Source of the DNA: Paraburkholderia haematera
GTDB taxonomy: Bacteria; Pseudomonadota; Gammaproteobacteria; Burkholderiales; Burkholderiaceae
Length of the DNA: 64,000 nt
Direction: 5' to 3'
Assembly (NCBI RefSeq): GCF_905220975.1
Contig: NZ_CAJNBK010000014.1
Span: 1 to 64,000, forward strand
Below the pieces are notes generated by a model. It made no database searches. It was given only the letters and a program-made list of their open reading frames with translations, and was not told the DNA's origin. Below, piece after piece: positions 9,377-18,117 of this stretch. Made by a program: the position numbers and the translations under genes. Every line of letters starts with the position of its first letter. The stretch's first letter is position 1.

Positions 9377-9741
9377 AGGGAGCACAGAGGCGGGAAGGGG
9401 CCGACACGAACGGAGCAACGGCAGAGTCTCGCCGCCGAAACCAGAAAAAAGCGGACGAGCCGGATCATTCTACCGAGATGTGCACCCCCTTGCCGACGGC
9501 GCCAGATTTGCGCCCAAGGGCGGCCGAAGACGTCCGTGCCTGACGCGCCAGATGGGTATTGCATTGCAGCAGTTTCCCTCGCCGCATGCCAGCCGTCTGA
9601 CCTGCGGCGGCACCTAATTAAATGGACTATGAATTGCGTTTCGGGTGGACTATTCTCAAATAGAACCGTCTTGCGTCAGGGCAATCGTGTCCTTGAGACG
9701 GTTCATTTGTCGTCGATTGAGGGCGAGGCGGGAGGCGCATC
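9377..9741. other. Gene-free stretch upstream of a small membrane protein gene
   Basis: No coding region is seen. The part after 9610 is AT-richer and likely contains the rightward promoter. It ends with a long hairpin (9657-9709), described separately. Confidence 0.5.
9657..9709 (+). promoter_or_regulatory. Long stem-loop in the leader of the 9742 gene
   Basis: CAAATAGAACCGTCT (9657-9671) pairs with AGACGGTTCATTTG (9696-9709): 14 base pairs with a single bulged A and a 24-nt loop. It ends 32 nt before the start codon, just ahead of the ribosome site GGGAGG, and has no T-run. It could be an RNA control element or a protein-binding palindrome. Confidence 0.6.
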
Positions 9742-10071
9742 ATGAAACTGCTTGGATCAGGCAATCACGCACGCCACGGACTTCATGGGCATCACGTCGG
9801 ACGAGAGGGCAGCCACGTCATGCTGCCGCTGGTGGGCATATCGTTGATGGCGCTCGGCTTGTACTTCGGCGTGCGCAACTTCGACTTCTCCGAGCTGGGC
9901 AAAAGTGCGTTATTCGACGTGGTGATGGTATGCGTCGCGCTCGGCATCGCGGGGCTGTTCGGCGTCGTCGGCGCGTGGTTGCGTTCCAATGGCGACGACG
10001 CCGAAGAAGGCTTCTGCTTTATCGGTGCGGTGATCGGCGCGGTGGTGTTCTACGTGGCGCTCTTCAGTTAA
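9742..10071 (+). CDS. Small membrane protein of unknown function
   Basis: This is a 109-residue protein with a strong ribosome site (GGGAGG, 6 nt before ATG). The first 26 residues are His/Gly-rich and soluble (HARHGLHGHHVGREGSH). Three hydrophobic segments follow at about 27-44, 57-80 and 90-107, with an acidic turn NGDDAEEG between the last two. The His cluster might bind metal, but nothing else supports that. It converges with the nitroreductase gene. Confidence 0.72.
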   Translation: MKLLGSGNHARHGLHGHHVGREGSHVMLPLVGISLMALGLYFGVRNFDFSELGKSALFDVVMVCVALGIAGLFGVVGAWLRSNGDDAEEGFCFIGAVIGAVVFYVALFS

Positions 10072-10094
10072 ATGCACTGGCGGCCTAAGGCCTG

Positions 10095-10679
10095 TCAGAC
10101 GATCCGGGCGGCTTCGTCGAAGGAGAAGCGCGGGCTGCGCGGGAACAGCTTCGACGGGTCGCCGTAGCCCAGATTGATCAGGAAGTTCGACTTCACGGTC
10201 GTGCCGGAGAAGAAGGCCTCGTCGACTTTGGCGGCGTCGAATCCCGACATCGCACCCGTGTCCAGACCGAGCGCGCGGGCCGCGAGAATCAGATAGCCAC
10301 CTTGCAGCGTCGAATTGCGAAAGGCCGTATCCGCGATCGCCTTGTCGTTGCCCGCGAACCAGCTGCGCGCGTCGGCATGCGGAAACAGTTTCGGCAGATG
10401 CTCGTAAAACGCCATGTCCATGCCGACGATCACCGTGACCGGCGCCGCCATCGTTTTCTCGAGATTGCCCGGCGACAAGGCCGGGCGCAGCTTTTCTTTG
10501 CCTTCGGGCGTTTTCACAAAGACGAAGCGGCCGGGGCTCGAATTAGCCGAGGTCGGCCCGAGTAGTACGAGCTCGGTGAGCTGTTCGAGCAGGGCGTCAT
10601 CGACCGGTTTGGCCTGCCAGCCGTTATGCGTGCGCGCTTCGCGAAAGAGTTGATTGAGAGCCTGATCGGAAAGCGTCAT
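10095..10679 (-). CDS. RutE/HadB-type nitroreductase (malonic semialdehyde reductase-like)
   Basis: The protein has 194 residues from the ATG at 10679; a longer frame to 10781 adds a hydrophobic run not found in the family. It has the FMN-binding nitroreductase fold, with PTSANSSPGRFVFV near residue 42 and the C-terminal NLGYGDPSKLFPRSPR typical of RutE. RutE reduces malonic semialdehyde to 3-hydroxypropionate in pyrimidine breakdown; no other rut gene is nearby, so the physiological substrate is open. It diverges from the alkB-like gene. Confidence 0.85.
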   Translation of the reverse strand: MTLSDQALNQLFREARTHNGWQAKPVDDALLEQLTELVLLGPTSANSSPGRFVFVKTPEGKEKLRPALSPGNLEKTMAAPVTVIVGMDMAFYEHLPKLFPHADARSWFAGNDKAIADTAFRNSTLQGGYLILAARALGLDTGAMSGFDAAKVDEAFFSGTTVKSNFLINLGYGDPSKLFPRSPRFSFDEAARIV

Positions 10680-10833
10680 GGTGAAAATCCGTTGAAGTAG
10701 CAGAGTGAGAAAACGGATGACAGCGCAAGCCAGAGGCGTGAGCGCCGTCGTCGATGCCGCCATAATAGCCAGAGTTTTCACTCGCGCACGTATCGTTCAC
10801 GACTCGCGCGCGCAATCGCATTCAGGCAATCTC

Positions 10834-11433
10834 ATGGCGGACCTTTTCGATGACCTTCCGGTCCCCGACGTGGACTGGTATCCCGAGTGGCTCTCGCCCG
10901 AGGCCGCGGCGCATGCGTTGACGCAACTCGTCAGCGAAGTGGCTTGGCGTCAGGACATGATGGGCACGCCAGCTGGCCGTGTGCCGCTGCCGCGGCTGAC
11001 TGCCTGGCAGGGCGAGCCGGATGCGGTCTACGTCTACTCCGGAATTCGCAACGTACCGCAACCGTGGACTCCGACCGTCGCCGAACTGCGGGCCGCCGCG
11101 GAGGCGACGTGCCATGCGCGCTTCAACAGCGTACTGATCAACCGCTACCGCAGCGGCACGGACAGCATGGGATGGCACGCGGACCGCGAGCCCGAGCTCG
11201 GCGCCCAGCCGGTGATTGCGTCGGTCAGCCTGGGCGTTGCGCGCACTTTCGACTTGCGGCACAACCGGACCGGCGTCGTACAGTCGTTTTCGCTGAAGGG
11301 CGGCAGCTTGCTGGCGATGAAGGGCGACACGCAGGCTAACTGGCGGCATCGTGTGCCGAAGGAGCCGCGTGTCACGGGCGAGCGAATCAATCTGACGTTT
11401 CGTTGGGTGACGCCGCGCGGGGCAGTCCGCTAG
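10834..11433 (+). CDS. alkB: AlkB-type 2OG-Fe(II) dioxygenase, alkylated nucleic acid repair
   Basis: The protein has 199 residues from the ATG at 10834 (MADLFDDLPV). The iron ligands are seen as H115 and D117 in GWHADREPE and H172 in WRHRVPK. The NSVLINRYRSGTDSMGWHAD block and the RINLTFR end, whose Arg binds 2-oxoglutarate, are typical of the ALKBH2/3-like bacterial AlkB group. It removes methyl lesions from DNA or RNA bases by oxidative dealkylation. It has a single-gene layout with no Ada box recognised. Confidence 0.92.
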   Translation: MADLFDDLPVPDVDWYPEWLSPEAAAHALTQLVSEVAWRQDMMGTPAGRVPLPRLTAWQGEPDAVYVYSGIRNVPQPWTPTVAELRAAAEATCHARFNSVLINRYRSGTDSMGWHADREPELGAQPVIASVSLGVARTFDLRHNRTGVVQSFSLKGGSLLAMKGDTQANWRHRVPKEPRVTGERINLTFRWVTPRGAVR

Positions 11434-11773
11434 CTTGCAAGTTAGCTGTCGGCCGTTTAGTCGCCGGCCCGAAGCCCGAAGCCCACTCACCGCCCGCCCG
11501 ACTCCGACGTCGAGCACTTAAGCGCATAAAAAAGCATCGCCAACGCCATGCTCCAGCGCCTTCCGAACTCGAGCGAACCTCGCAGCATTGCCCACGTCCG
11601 CACCACAGCCCAGACTGCGCGCTATACCAAAATTGGTATCGACGACGCGAATCATATGATTGGACGGTTAACGCCCCAGACACTACGCTACAGCACGATC
11701 CACGCACCGTGAGGGCCGCGAACGCCGGGCGGGTTCGATGGATCGCTTGAACAACAACGATCAGGAGACAGTC
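11434..11773. other. Gene-free stretch and promoter region of the ytf operon
   Basis: No coding region is seen. The distal part is GC-rich. The part from about 11620 to 11680 is AT-richer and contains two palindromes (annotated separately), so the promoter of the sugar importer operon probably lies here. Confidence 0.6.
11624..11661. promoter_or_regulatory. Paired palindromes, likely operators of the ytf operon
   Basis: ATACCAA-AA-TTGGTAT (11624-11639) and the perfect palindrome AATCATATGATT (11650-11661) lie 18.5 bp apart centre to centre, about 115-150 bp ahead of ytfQ. Their symmetry and position suggest binding of a dimeric regulator. No regulator gene is adjacent. Confidence 0.55.
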
Positions 11774-12760
11774 ATGGCGAATACACGACGCGCCGCATGC
11801 CGTGCGTTGGGCGCGCTCGCGCTTTGCTCGAGCATCGGTGCGCTGGCGCTGACAACGCCGGGCGCTTACGCGCAGGACAAACAGATCACGCTCGGCTTCG
11901 CGCAGGTCGGCGCGGAAAGCGCATGGCGAACCGCCAACACCGAGTCGGTGAAGTCCGCGGCGGCGGATGCGAAGATCAAGCTCAAATTTTCCGACGCCCA
12001 GCAAAAGCAGGAAAACCAGATCAAGGCGATCCGCTCCTACATTGCGCAGAAAGTCGATGTGATCGCATTCTCTCCGGTCGTCGAATCCGGCTGGGAGCCG
12101 GTGCTGCGGGAAGCGAAAGCCGCAAAAATCCCGGTGATCCTGACAGACCGCAACATCGACGTGAAAGACACGTCTCTATACGTGACGATGATCGGCTCGG
12201 ACTTCATGGAAGAGGGCCGGCGCGGCGGTCACTGGCTGGCGGATCACTATAAAAATGATCAAGGTCCCATCAACATTGCCGAACTTCAGGGAACGGTCGG
12301 CTCAGCGCCTGCCAACGACCGGCATTCCGGGCTGATCGAAGTGATCAAAAGCGATCCCAAATTCAAGATCATCGCGTCGCAAAGCGGAGACTTCACGCTT
12401 GCCGGTGGCAAGCAGGTGATGGAAGCGTTTATAAAAACTTATGGAAATAAAATAAATGTAGTTTATGCGCATAACGACGATATGGCGCTCGGCGCCATCC
12501 AGGCGATGGAAGAAGCCGGCATGCATCCGGGCAAGGACATCACCGTCGTCTCGTTCGATGCGACCAAGGGCGGCTTTCAGGCGATGGCCGCGGGCAAGAT
12601 GAACGTCGACGTGGAGTGCAGTCCGTTGCTGGGACCGCAACTGATGTCGGCGGTCAAGGACGTGGTGGCCGGCAAGCCGCTGCCCAAGCGGATCCTGACG
12701 GAAGAGACCGTCTTCCCGATGAGCGTCGCAGCGCAGACTCTGCCGACGCGCAAGTACTGA
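11774..12760 (+). CDS. ytfQ: Periplasmic sugar-binding protein, YtfQ-like
   Basis: The protein has 328 residues with AGGAGA 7 nt before ATG. A signal peptide ends near AYAQDKQ. It has the type-I periplasmic binding fold with QVGAESAWRTANTESVK, IKAIRSYIAQKVDVIAFSPV and DRNIDVKD, which match the galactofuranose-binding YtfQ of E. coli. It delivers the sugar to the permeases encoded downstream. Codons around 12428-12473 are unusually AT-rich for this gene. A strong hairpin follows the gene and may set its expression above that of the transporter genes. Confidence 0.9.
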   Translation: MANTRRAACRALGALALCSSIGALALTTPGAYAQDKQITLGFAQVGAESAWRTANTESVKSAAADAKIKLKFSDAQQKQENQIKAIRSYIAQKVDVIAFSPVVESGWEPVLREAKAAKIPVILTDRNIDVKDTSLYVTMIGSDFMEEGRRGGHWLADHYKNDQGPINIAELQGTVGSAPANDRHSGLIEVIKSDPKFKIIASQSGDFTLAGGKQVMEAFIKTYGNKINVVYAHNDDMALGAIQAMEEAGMHPGKDITVVSFDATKGGFQAMAAGKMNVDVECSPLLGPQLMSAVKDVVAGKPLPKRILTEETVFPMSVAAQTLPTRKY

Positions 12761-12871
12761 GGCGCACAGTATTGGGCAGAGTAGGGTGGCTAACTGATTA
12801 GCTATCCATACGATAGACGTAGAACACAAGCGAAATACGGACAGATCGAAGGGGTTTCTCCAGCGGTGCCT

Positions 12872-12908
12872 GACCGCCCGGTTGCTTCGGCAACGGGCGG
12901 TCTCTTTT
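12872..12908 (+). terminator. Intercistronic hairpin between ytfQ and ytfR
   Basis: GACCGCCCGGTTGC pairs with GCAACGGGCGGTC (13 bp, one bulged G) around a TTCG tetraloop and is followed by TCTCTTTT. It lies 111 bp after the ytfQ stop and about 75 bp before ytfR. It looks like a partial terminator or mRNA-stabilising stem that lowers distal expression. Confidence 0.8.
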
Positions 12909-12983
12909 CCGCTGAATCGGGTTGCGTCCAACTTGACCCGCCTGAGCCCATCCGACCAACGCACCGCCCATCGAGCGAGGTCT

Positions 12984-14594
12984 ATGACGCATCCCGCATC
13001 GGAACCCAATCCGCCGGCCATGAAGGGCATCACGGACGAGCCTCACGCAGGCGTTGCCTCGAACGCACTCGAACCCATTCTGGCCACGGCCGGTGTCAGC
13101 AAGACGTTCCCCGGCGTGAAAGCGCTGCAGCAAGTTGACTTTCGCCTCTTTCCCGGTGAGATCCATACGCTGATGGGGCAGAACGGCGCCGGTAAATCCA
13201 CCCTGATCAACGTGCTGACCGGCGTGGTCGCACCCGATGCCGGCACGATCCGCCTGGGTGGCGAGACGGTGGCGTTTGCCTCGCCACAGGAGGCCGAGGC
13301 GGCCGGCGTGCGCACGCTGTATCAGGAAGTGAACCTGTGCCCGAACCTCTCCGTTGCGGAGAACATTTTTGCGGGCAGGCAGCCCAAGCGGTTTGGCGCG
13401 ATCGATTGGCCCGACATCAAGCGCCGCGCGCAGGCCGCGCTTGCCCGCCTCGACGTCTCGCTCGACGTCACCCGATCGCTCGACGCCTACCCGATCGCCG
13501 TGCAGCAGATGGTGGCGATTGCCAGAGCGCTGTCAGTCGACGCACGTGTATTGATCCTCGACGAGCCGACCTCCAGCCTCGACGACAGCGAAGTCGCGCA
13601 GCTTTTCAAAATACTTCGGCATCTTAAGCAATCGGGTATCGCCATTCTGTTCGTCACGCATTTTATCGAGCAGACCTATGCCATCTCAGATCGCATCACA
13701 GTGATGCGCAACGGCGAGCGTGAAGGCGAATACCTCGCACGCGATCTGCCGGCCGATCAGCTGGTCGCGAAGATGGTCGGTCACGAGCGCATGAGCGCGC
13801 GCCTGCGCGAAGCGGCGCATGTTGGGCACGCGGCGTACGACGGGCCGCAAAGCAAGGAAGCGGTTCAACCGTTCATCGAACTGCGTGGCGTCGGACGGCG
13901 CGGCACGCTGCAACCGGTCGACCTCGACGTGCAGCCGGGCCAGATCCTGGGGCTTGCCGGTCTACTGGGCTCGGGCCGCACGGAGACCGCGCGGCTGCTG
14001 TTCGGGGCGGACCGTGCCGATAGCGGCACCATCCTGATCGAGGGCCGGCTCGTGCGGCTGCGTTCGCCACGGGACGCCGTGCGGCACGGCATCGGCTACT
14101 GCGCGGAAGACCGCAAGAAAGAGGGAATCGTCGCTGAACTGTCGATCCGCGAGAACATTCTGCTGGCGTTGCAGGCGCGGCGCGGCTGGTGGCGCAAGAT
14201 CAAACGGAATCGCGCACATGAAATCGCGGACATGTGGATCGAGCGTCTCGGCATCAAGGCGACCGACGCCGAACAGCCGATCGGGCTGCTTTCCGGCGGC
14301 AACCAGCAGAAAGCGCTGCTCGCGCGCTGGCTTGCCACCGACCCCAAGCTGCTGATTCTCGACGAACCCACGCGCGGTATCGATGTCGCCGCGAAGTTCG
14401 ACATCATGGACCGCTTGCTGGCGCTGTGCGCGAACGGTCTGAGCATCCTGTTCATCTCATCGGAGATCGGCGAGGTGCTGCGTGTGAGCCATCGCGTGGC
14501 GGTATTGCGCGATCGCCGCAAGATCGCGGAAGTGGTCGGCAAGGCGTCGAACGAAGACAACATCTATCGACTCATCGCGGGGAGCGCCGAATGA
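12984..14594 (+). CDS. ytfR: Sugar ABC importer ATPase, YtfR-like (double ATP-binding cassette)
   Basis: The protein has 536 residues from the ATG at 12984 (weak GAGG upstream); the frame to 12882 runs through the hairpin and is rejected. Two cassettes are present. The first has Walker A GQNGAGKST and Walker B LILDEPTSSLD. The second has a degenerate P-loop GLLGSGRTETA, the signature LSGGNQQK and LILDEPTRGID. This tandem arrangement is that of RbsA/YtfR ATPases. It overlaps the following permease gene by ATGA. Confidence 0.92.
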   Translation: MTHPASEPNPPAMKGITDEPHAGVASNALEPILATAGVSKTFPGVKALQQVDFRLFPGEIHTLMGQNGAGKSTLINVLTGVVAPDAGTIRLGGETVAFASPQEAEAAGVRTLYQEVNLCPNLSVAENIFAGRQPKRFGAIDWPDIKRRAQAALARLDVSLDVTRSLDAYPIAVQQMVAIARALSVDARVLILDEPTSSLDDSEVAQLFKILRHLKQSGIAILFVTHFIEQTYAISDRITVMRNGEREGEYLARDLPADQLVAKMVGHERMSARLREAAHVGHAAYDGPQSKEAVQPFIELRGVGRRGTLQPVDLDVQPGQILGLAGLLGSGRTETARLLFGADRADSGTILIEGRLVRLRSPRDAVRHGIGYCAEDRKKEGIVAELSIRENILLALQARRGWWRKIKRNRAHEIADMWIERLGIKATDAEQPIGLLSGGNQQKALLARWLATDPKLLILDEPTRGIDVAAKFDIMDRLLALCANGLSILFISSEIGEVLRVSHRVAVLRDRRKIAEVVGKASNEDNIYRLIAGSAE

Positions 14595-15622
14595 AGCTAT
14601 CGAACTGGTTCGTGCGCGATGGTGTGGAGCGCCCGTTGATCTGGCCGTGTGTCACCCTGGTGCTGTTGTGCGGCCTGAACCTGTGGGTGAATCCGCATTT
14701 TTTGTCGCTGCGGATGCTCGAGGGCCACCTGTTCGGCGCGCCGATCGACGTCCTGAATCGCGCGGCGCCGCTGGTACTGGTCGCTACCGGCATGACGCTC
14801 GTGATCGCCACACGCGGTATCGATATTTCGGTTGGCGCGGTTGTGGCAATTGCCGGCGCCGCCGCGGCCACGATCCTCGCCACGCAACCCGCGCCGGGCG
14901 CCGGATTGATTGCGCAGGCCCTGATCGCGGCGTTGATCGTCGGCGTATTGAGCGGCATGTGGAACGGGCTGCTGGTGTCGTTCGTCGGCATGCAGCCGAT
15001 CATCGCCACGTTGATCCTGATGGTTGCGGGCCGGGGCATAGCGCAATTGCTGACGGCGGGGCAGATCATTCCGATCGGCGCACCCGGCTATCTGTTCGTC
15101 GGCGGCGGTTACTGGCTTGGTGTGCCGTGCTCCGTGTGGATCGCAAGCGTGGCCGTGCTGGCCACCGCGGCGCTCGTTGAAGGCACGGCGCTCGGACTCT
15201 TCATTCGCGCGATCGGCATCAATCCGGTAGCGACGCGTCTTGTCGGCCTGCGCTCGAAGGCACTGGTGTTCGCGGTGTACGGCTTCTCGGGATTGACGGC
15301 CGCGATGGCGGGCATCCTCATCAGCTCGAACGTGCGCAGCGCCGATGGCAATAACGCGGGTCTGCTGCTCGAACTCGACGCGATTCTGGCGGTGACGCTC
15401 GGCGGAACGTCGCTGCTCGGCGGCCGCTTCAGTTTGACGGGCACCGTGCTGGGCGCGCTGATTATCCAGACGCTCACCTACACGACCTATTCGATCGGCG
15501 TACCGCCGGAAGCGACGCTCGTCGTCAAGGCGGCCGTGGTGCTCGCGGTGAGCGTGATCCAGTCGCCCTCGGCGCGTGCGCTCGCGATGTCGCTCTTCAC
15601 GCAGCGCGGGGTGGCGCGATGA
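14591..15622 (+). CDS. ytfT: Sugar ABC importer permease, YtfT-like
   Basis: This 343-residue RbsC-type permease has eight to ten hydrophobic segments. TGMTLVIATRGIDISVGAVV near residue 60 and the GGTSLLGGRFSLTGTVLGAL loop that contacts the ATPase are typical. Its ATG overlaps the stop of the ATPase gene, and its own stop overlaps the next ATG, so the three genes are translationally coupled. It pairs with the YjfF-like permease to form the channel. Confidence 0.92.
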   Translation: MKLSNWFVRDGVERPLIWPCVTLVLLCGLNLWVNPHFLSLRMLEGHLFGAPIDVLNRAAPLVLVATGMTLVIATRGIDISVGAVVAIAGAAAATILATQPAPGAGLIAQALIAALIVGVLSGMWNGLLVSFVGMQPIIATLILMVAGRGIAQLLTAGQIIPIGAPGYLFVGGGYWLGVPCSVWIASVAVLATAALVEGTALGLFIRAIGINPVATRLVGLRSKALVFAVYGFSGLTAAMAGILISSNVRSADGNNAGLLLELDAILAVTLGGTSLLGGRFSLTGTVLGALIIQTLTYTTYSIGVPPEATLVVKAAVVLAVSVIQSPSARALAMSLFTQRGVAR

Positions 15623-16716
15623 GACGACTCCTCGACGCCTGGGCCCATATTGTCGATCCGCGCACGCTGCCGATCGCCGTCACCATCCTCCTGTTTTGCG
15701 CGCTGTTCGGTTTCGGCTCGGTGATGTACACCGGCTTTTTCTCGTGGCAAGTGCTGCTCGATCTGCTGGTTGATAACGCCTTCCTGCTGATCGTCGCAAT
15801 CGGGATGACGTTTGTGATCGTGTCCGGCGGGATCGATCTGTCGGTGGGCTCGGTGGTGGCGCTGACCACCATCGTCGAAGCGGTGCTGTCCGAACATCGG
15901 CATCTGCCGGTGTGGCTGATCGTGCCGATCGTGTTGATGATGGGGACGGTGTTCGGCGCGGTACAGGGCGCGCTGATTCACTTCTTCCGTCTGCAGGCGT
16001 TCATCGTCACGCTGGCCGGGATGTTCTTCGCTCGTGGCTTGTGCTTTCTGATTACGACACAGTCGATCACCATCAACGATCCGACGTTCCAGAAGATTTC
16101 CGCGTTTCGCCTCGACATCGGCGTCGGTTCGGTGACCGCCAATGTGTTGATTGCGCTCGTCACGCTTGTCGCGGCAATCTATGTCGCGCATTTCACGCGT
16201 TTTGGCCGCAACGTCTATGCGGTGGGTGGCAATCCGCGCTCGGCGTTGCTGATGGGTTTGCCGGTCGCGCGTACGCGGATCGGCGTGTATGCGCTGAGCG
16301 GATTCTGTTCGGCGCTCGGCGGCGCGGTGTTCACGTTCTACGTCCTATCGGGTTATGGCCTGCAGGGGCAGGGCATGGAACTCGATGCGATCGCGGCGAC
16401 GGTCATAGGCGGGACCTTGCTGACGGGCGGCGTCGGCTATGTGATCGGCTCGCTGTTCGGCGTCGGCATTCTGGGCACGATCCAGGCGCTGATTACCTTC
16501 GACGGCACGCTCAGTTCGTGGTGGACTCGCATCGTGATCGGCGCCTTGCTGTGTGCGTTCTGCCTGCTGCAACGGCTGATCGAGCGGCATGCAAAATCGG
16601 CGCGACGTCCCGGTGGCACCGGCGCTGTCGTGACGCCAGGCCGCGAGCGCGGGCGAGCCGACGCAACAGCGTCCGATTCGCATGCGATCGGACGCGCGCC
16701 GGAGCAGGCGTTGTAG
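15619..16716 (+). CDS. yjfF: Sugar ABC importer permease, YjfF-like
   Basis: This is the second RbsC-type permease (365 residues), with IGMTFVIVSGGIDLSVGSVV and GGTLLTGGVGYVIGSLFGVG. The first 330 residues cover the YjfF length. The last 35 are hydrophilic, Arg/Ala-rich and probably a disordered cytoplasmic tail, longer than in E. coli. It is the last gene of the ytfQ-ytfR-ytfT-yjfF operon; a galactofuranose or similar furanose substrate is inferred from the family. Confidence 0.9.
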   Translation: MRRLLDAWAHIVDPRTLPIAVTILLFCALFGFGSVMYTGFFSWQVLLDLLVDNAFLLIVAIGMTFVIVSGGIDLSVGSVVALTTIVEAVLSEHRHLPVWLIVPIVLMMGTVFGAVQGALIHFFRLQAFIVTLAGMFFARGLCFLITTQSITINDPTFQKISAFRLDIGVGSVTANVLIALVTLVAAIYVAHFTRFGRNVYAVGGNPRSALLMGLPVARTRIGVYALSGFCSALGGAVFTFYVLSGYGLQGQGMELDAIAATVIGGTLLTGGVGYVIGSLFGVGILGTIQALITFDGTLSSWWTRIVIGALLCAFCLLQRLIERHAKSARRPGGTGAVVTPGRERGRADATASDSHAIGRAPEQAL

Positions 16717-16738
16717 CGCGAACGTACGGAGGTGGGGC

Positions 16739-18040
16739 TTAAGCGTTGAGTTCACGTCCTTTGGTCTCTGGCAGCGTCAGCGCAGCGAGGATCACGACAC
16801 TGTATGCCGCGGCGGCGAATACACCGATTGCGTGACCGAGGGTCATGGTCTGCGAGACGTAGCCGATCAGAAACGGAAACGTCGCGCCGACCGCTCGCCC
16901 GAAGTTGTAGCAGAATCCCTGGCCGGAGCCGCGAATGCGCGTTGGGAACAGTTCGGTGAGGAACGCACCCATTCCCGAGAAAATGCCGGATGCGCAGAAG
17001 CCGAGCGGGAAACCGAGCGCGAGCATCGTGAGGTTATCGAGTGGCAGTTGCGTGTAGATCAACGCGATTGCACACGAGGCTAGCGCGAACGCGATGAAGG
17101 TCCGCTTGCGGCCGATTGTGTCGCTGACGTAAGCGCCCGTCAGATACCCGCAGTACGAACCGGCGATCACCACACCCAGATAGCTGCCGGTGCCGATCAC
17201 GCTCAGATGCCGCTCGGTTTTCAGATACGTCGGCAGCCACGTGGTGACCGCGTAGTAGCCGCCTTGCACGCCGGTTGCGAGAATGGACGCGCGCAGGGTC
17301 GTCCAGACAATATCGCGTCGGAAGATGTCGAGCAGTGAAGGGCGCGTTTGTGCCGCGGCTTGGGTTTCTTTCTGCTGCCGATGCACCTCCGGCTCTTCGA
17401 CGAAGCGGCGGATCCAGATCACGAACGGCGCCGGCGCAATACCGATTGCGAACAGCACGCGCCACGCGTAATCGGCCGGAATCCATGAAAACACGGCCAT
17501 GAACAGCAGCGTCGAGACGCCCCAGCCGATCGCCCAGCCTGCCTGCACCAGACCGACCGCCTTGCCGCGGTCACGCGGGCGGATCACTTCGCCGATCAGC
17601 ACCGCGCCCGCCGTCCATTCGCCCCCGAAGCCGAGCCCCATCAGTCCGCGCGCCCACAGCAACTGCGAGAAGTTTTGCGCCAGCGCGCAAGCCAGCGTGA
17701 ACACGGCGAACCAGAGGATCGTGATCTGCAAGGTCTTCACCCGGCCGATGCGATCCGACAGCACACCGGCCGCCCAGCCGCCGAGTGCCGAACTCAGCAG
17801 CGTGACCGTCCCGATGAGACCGGCGTCGCCGCGCGTAATGCCCCATGTCGCGATCAACGTCGGAATCACGAAGCTCAGGAATTGCGTGTCCATTGCGTCG
17901 AGCACGTAGCCGATCTTGCAGCTCCAGAACGCACGCTTCTCGCTGGTGGAAGTCTGCTGATACCACGCGAACGGTCCTTTCCCTGTACCGTGCGCGTCGT
18001 AGCGCTCGGTGTCTGCGGTCAATTGCGCTTCGGTTTTCAT
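16739..18040 (-). CDS. MFS transporter, metabolite:proton symporter type
   Basis: The protein has 433 residues from the ATG at 18040; the upstream extension to 18235 overlaps the hydro-lyase gene and is rejected. Twelve hydrophobic segments are present, with MFS motif A (SDRIGRVKTL) after segment 2 and a repeat (SDTIGRKRTF) in the second half, plus a long charged loop near residues 205-240 (PEVHRQQKET). It resembles the sialate/aromatic-acid/niacin symporter group. It lies 77 bp after the DUF1445 gene, so it likely imports that enzyme's substrate. Confidence 0.85.
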   Translation of the reverse strand: MKTEAQLTADTERYDAHGTGKGPFAWYQQTSTSEKRAFWSCKIGYVLDAMDTQFLSFVIPTLIATWGITRGDAGLIGTVTLLSSALGGWAAGVLSDRIGRVKTLQITILWFAVFTLACALAQNFSQLLWARGLMGLGFGGEWTAGAVLIGEVIRPRDRGKAVGLVQAGWAIGWGVSTLLFMAVFSWIPADYAWRVLFAIGIAPAPFVIWIRRFVEEPEVHRQQKETQAAAQTRPSLLDIFRRDIVWTTLRASILATGVQGGYYAVTTWLPTYLKTERHLSVIGTGSYLGVVIAGSYCGYLTGAYVSDTIGRKRTFIAFALASCAIALIYTQLPLDNLTMLALGFPLGFCASGIFSGMGAFLTELFPTRIRGSGQGFCYNFGRAVGATFPFLIGYVSQTMTLGHAIGVFAAAAYSVVILAALTLPETKGRELNA

Positions 18041-18117
18041 GCATGGACTCCGGTCGTAGTCAGTGGCCGCGTCGTGCCGCGCAGCTCGTCGTTGGGACAA
18101 GTCAAATAACGCCGCGG

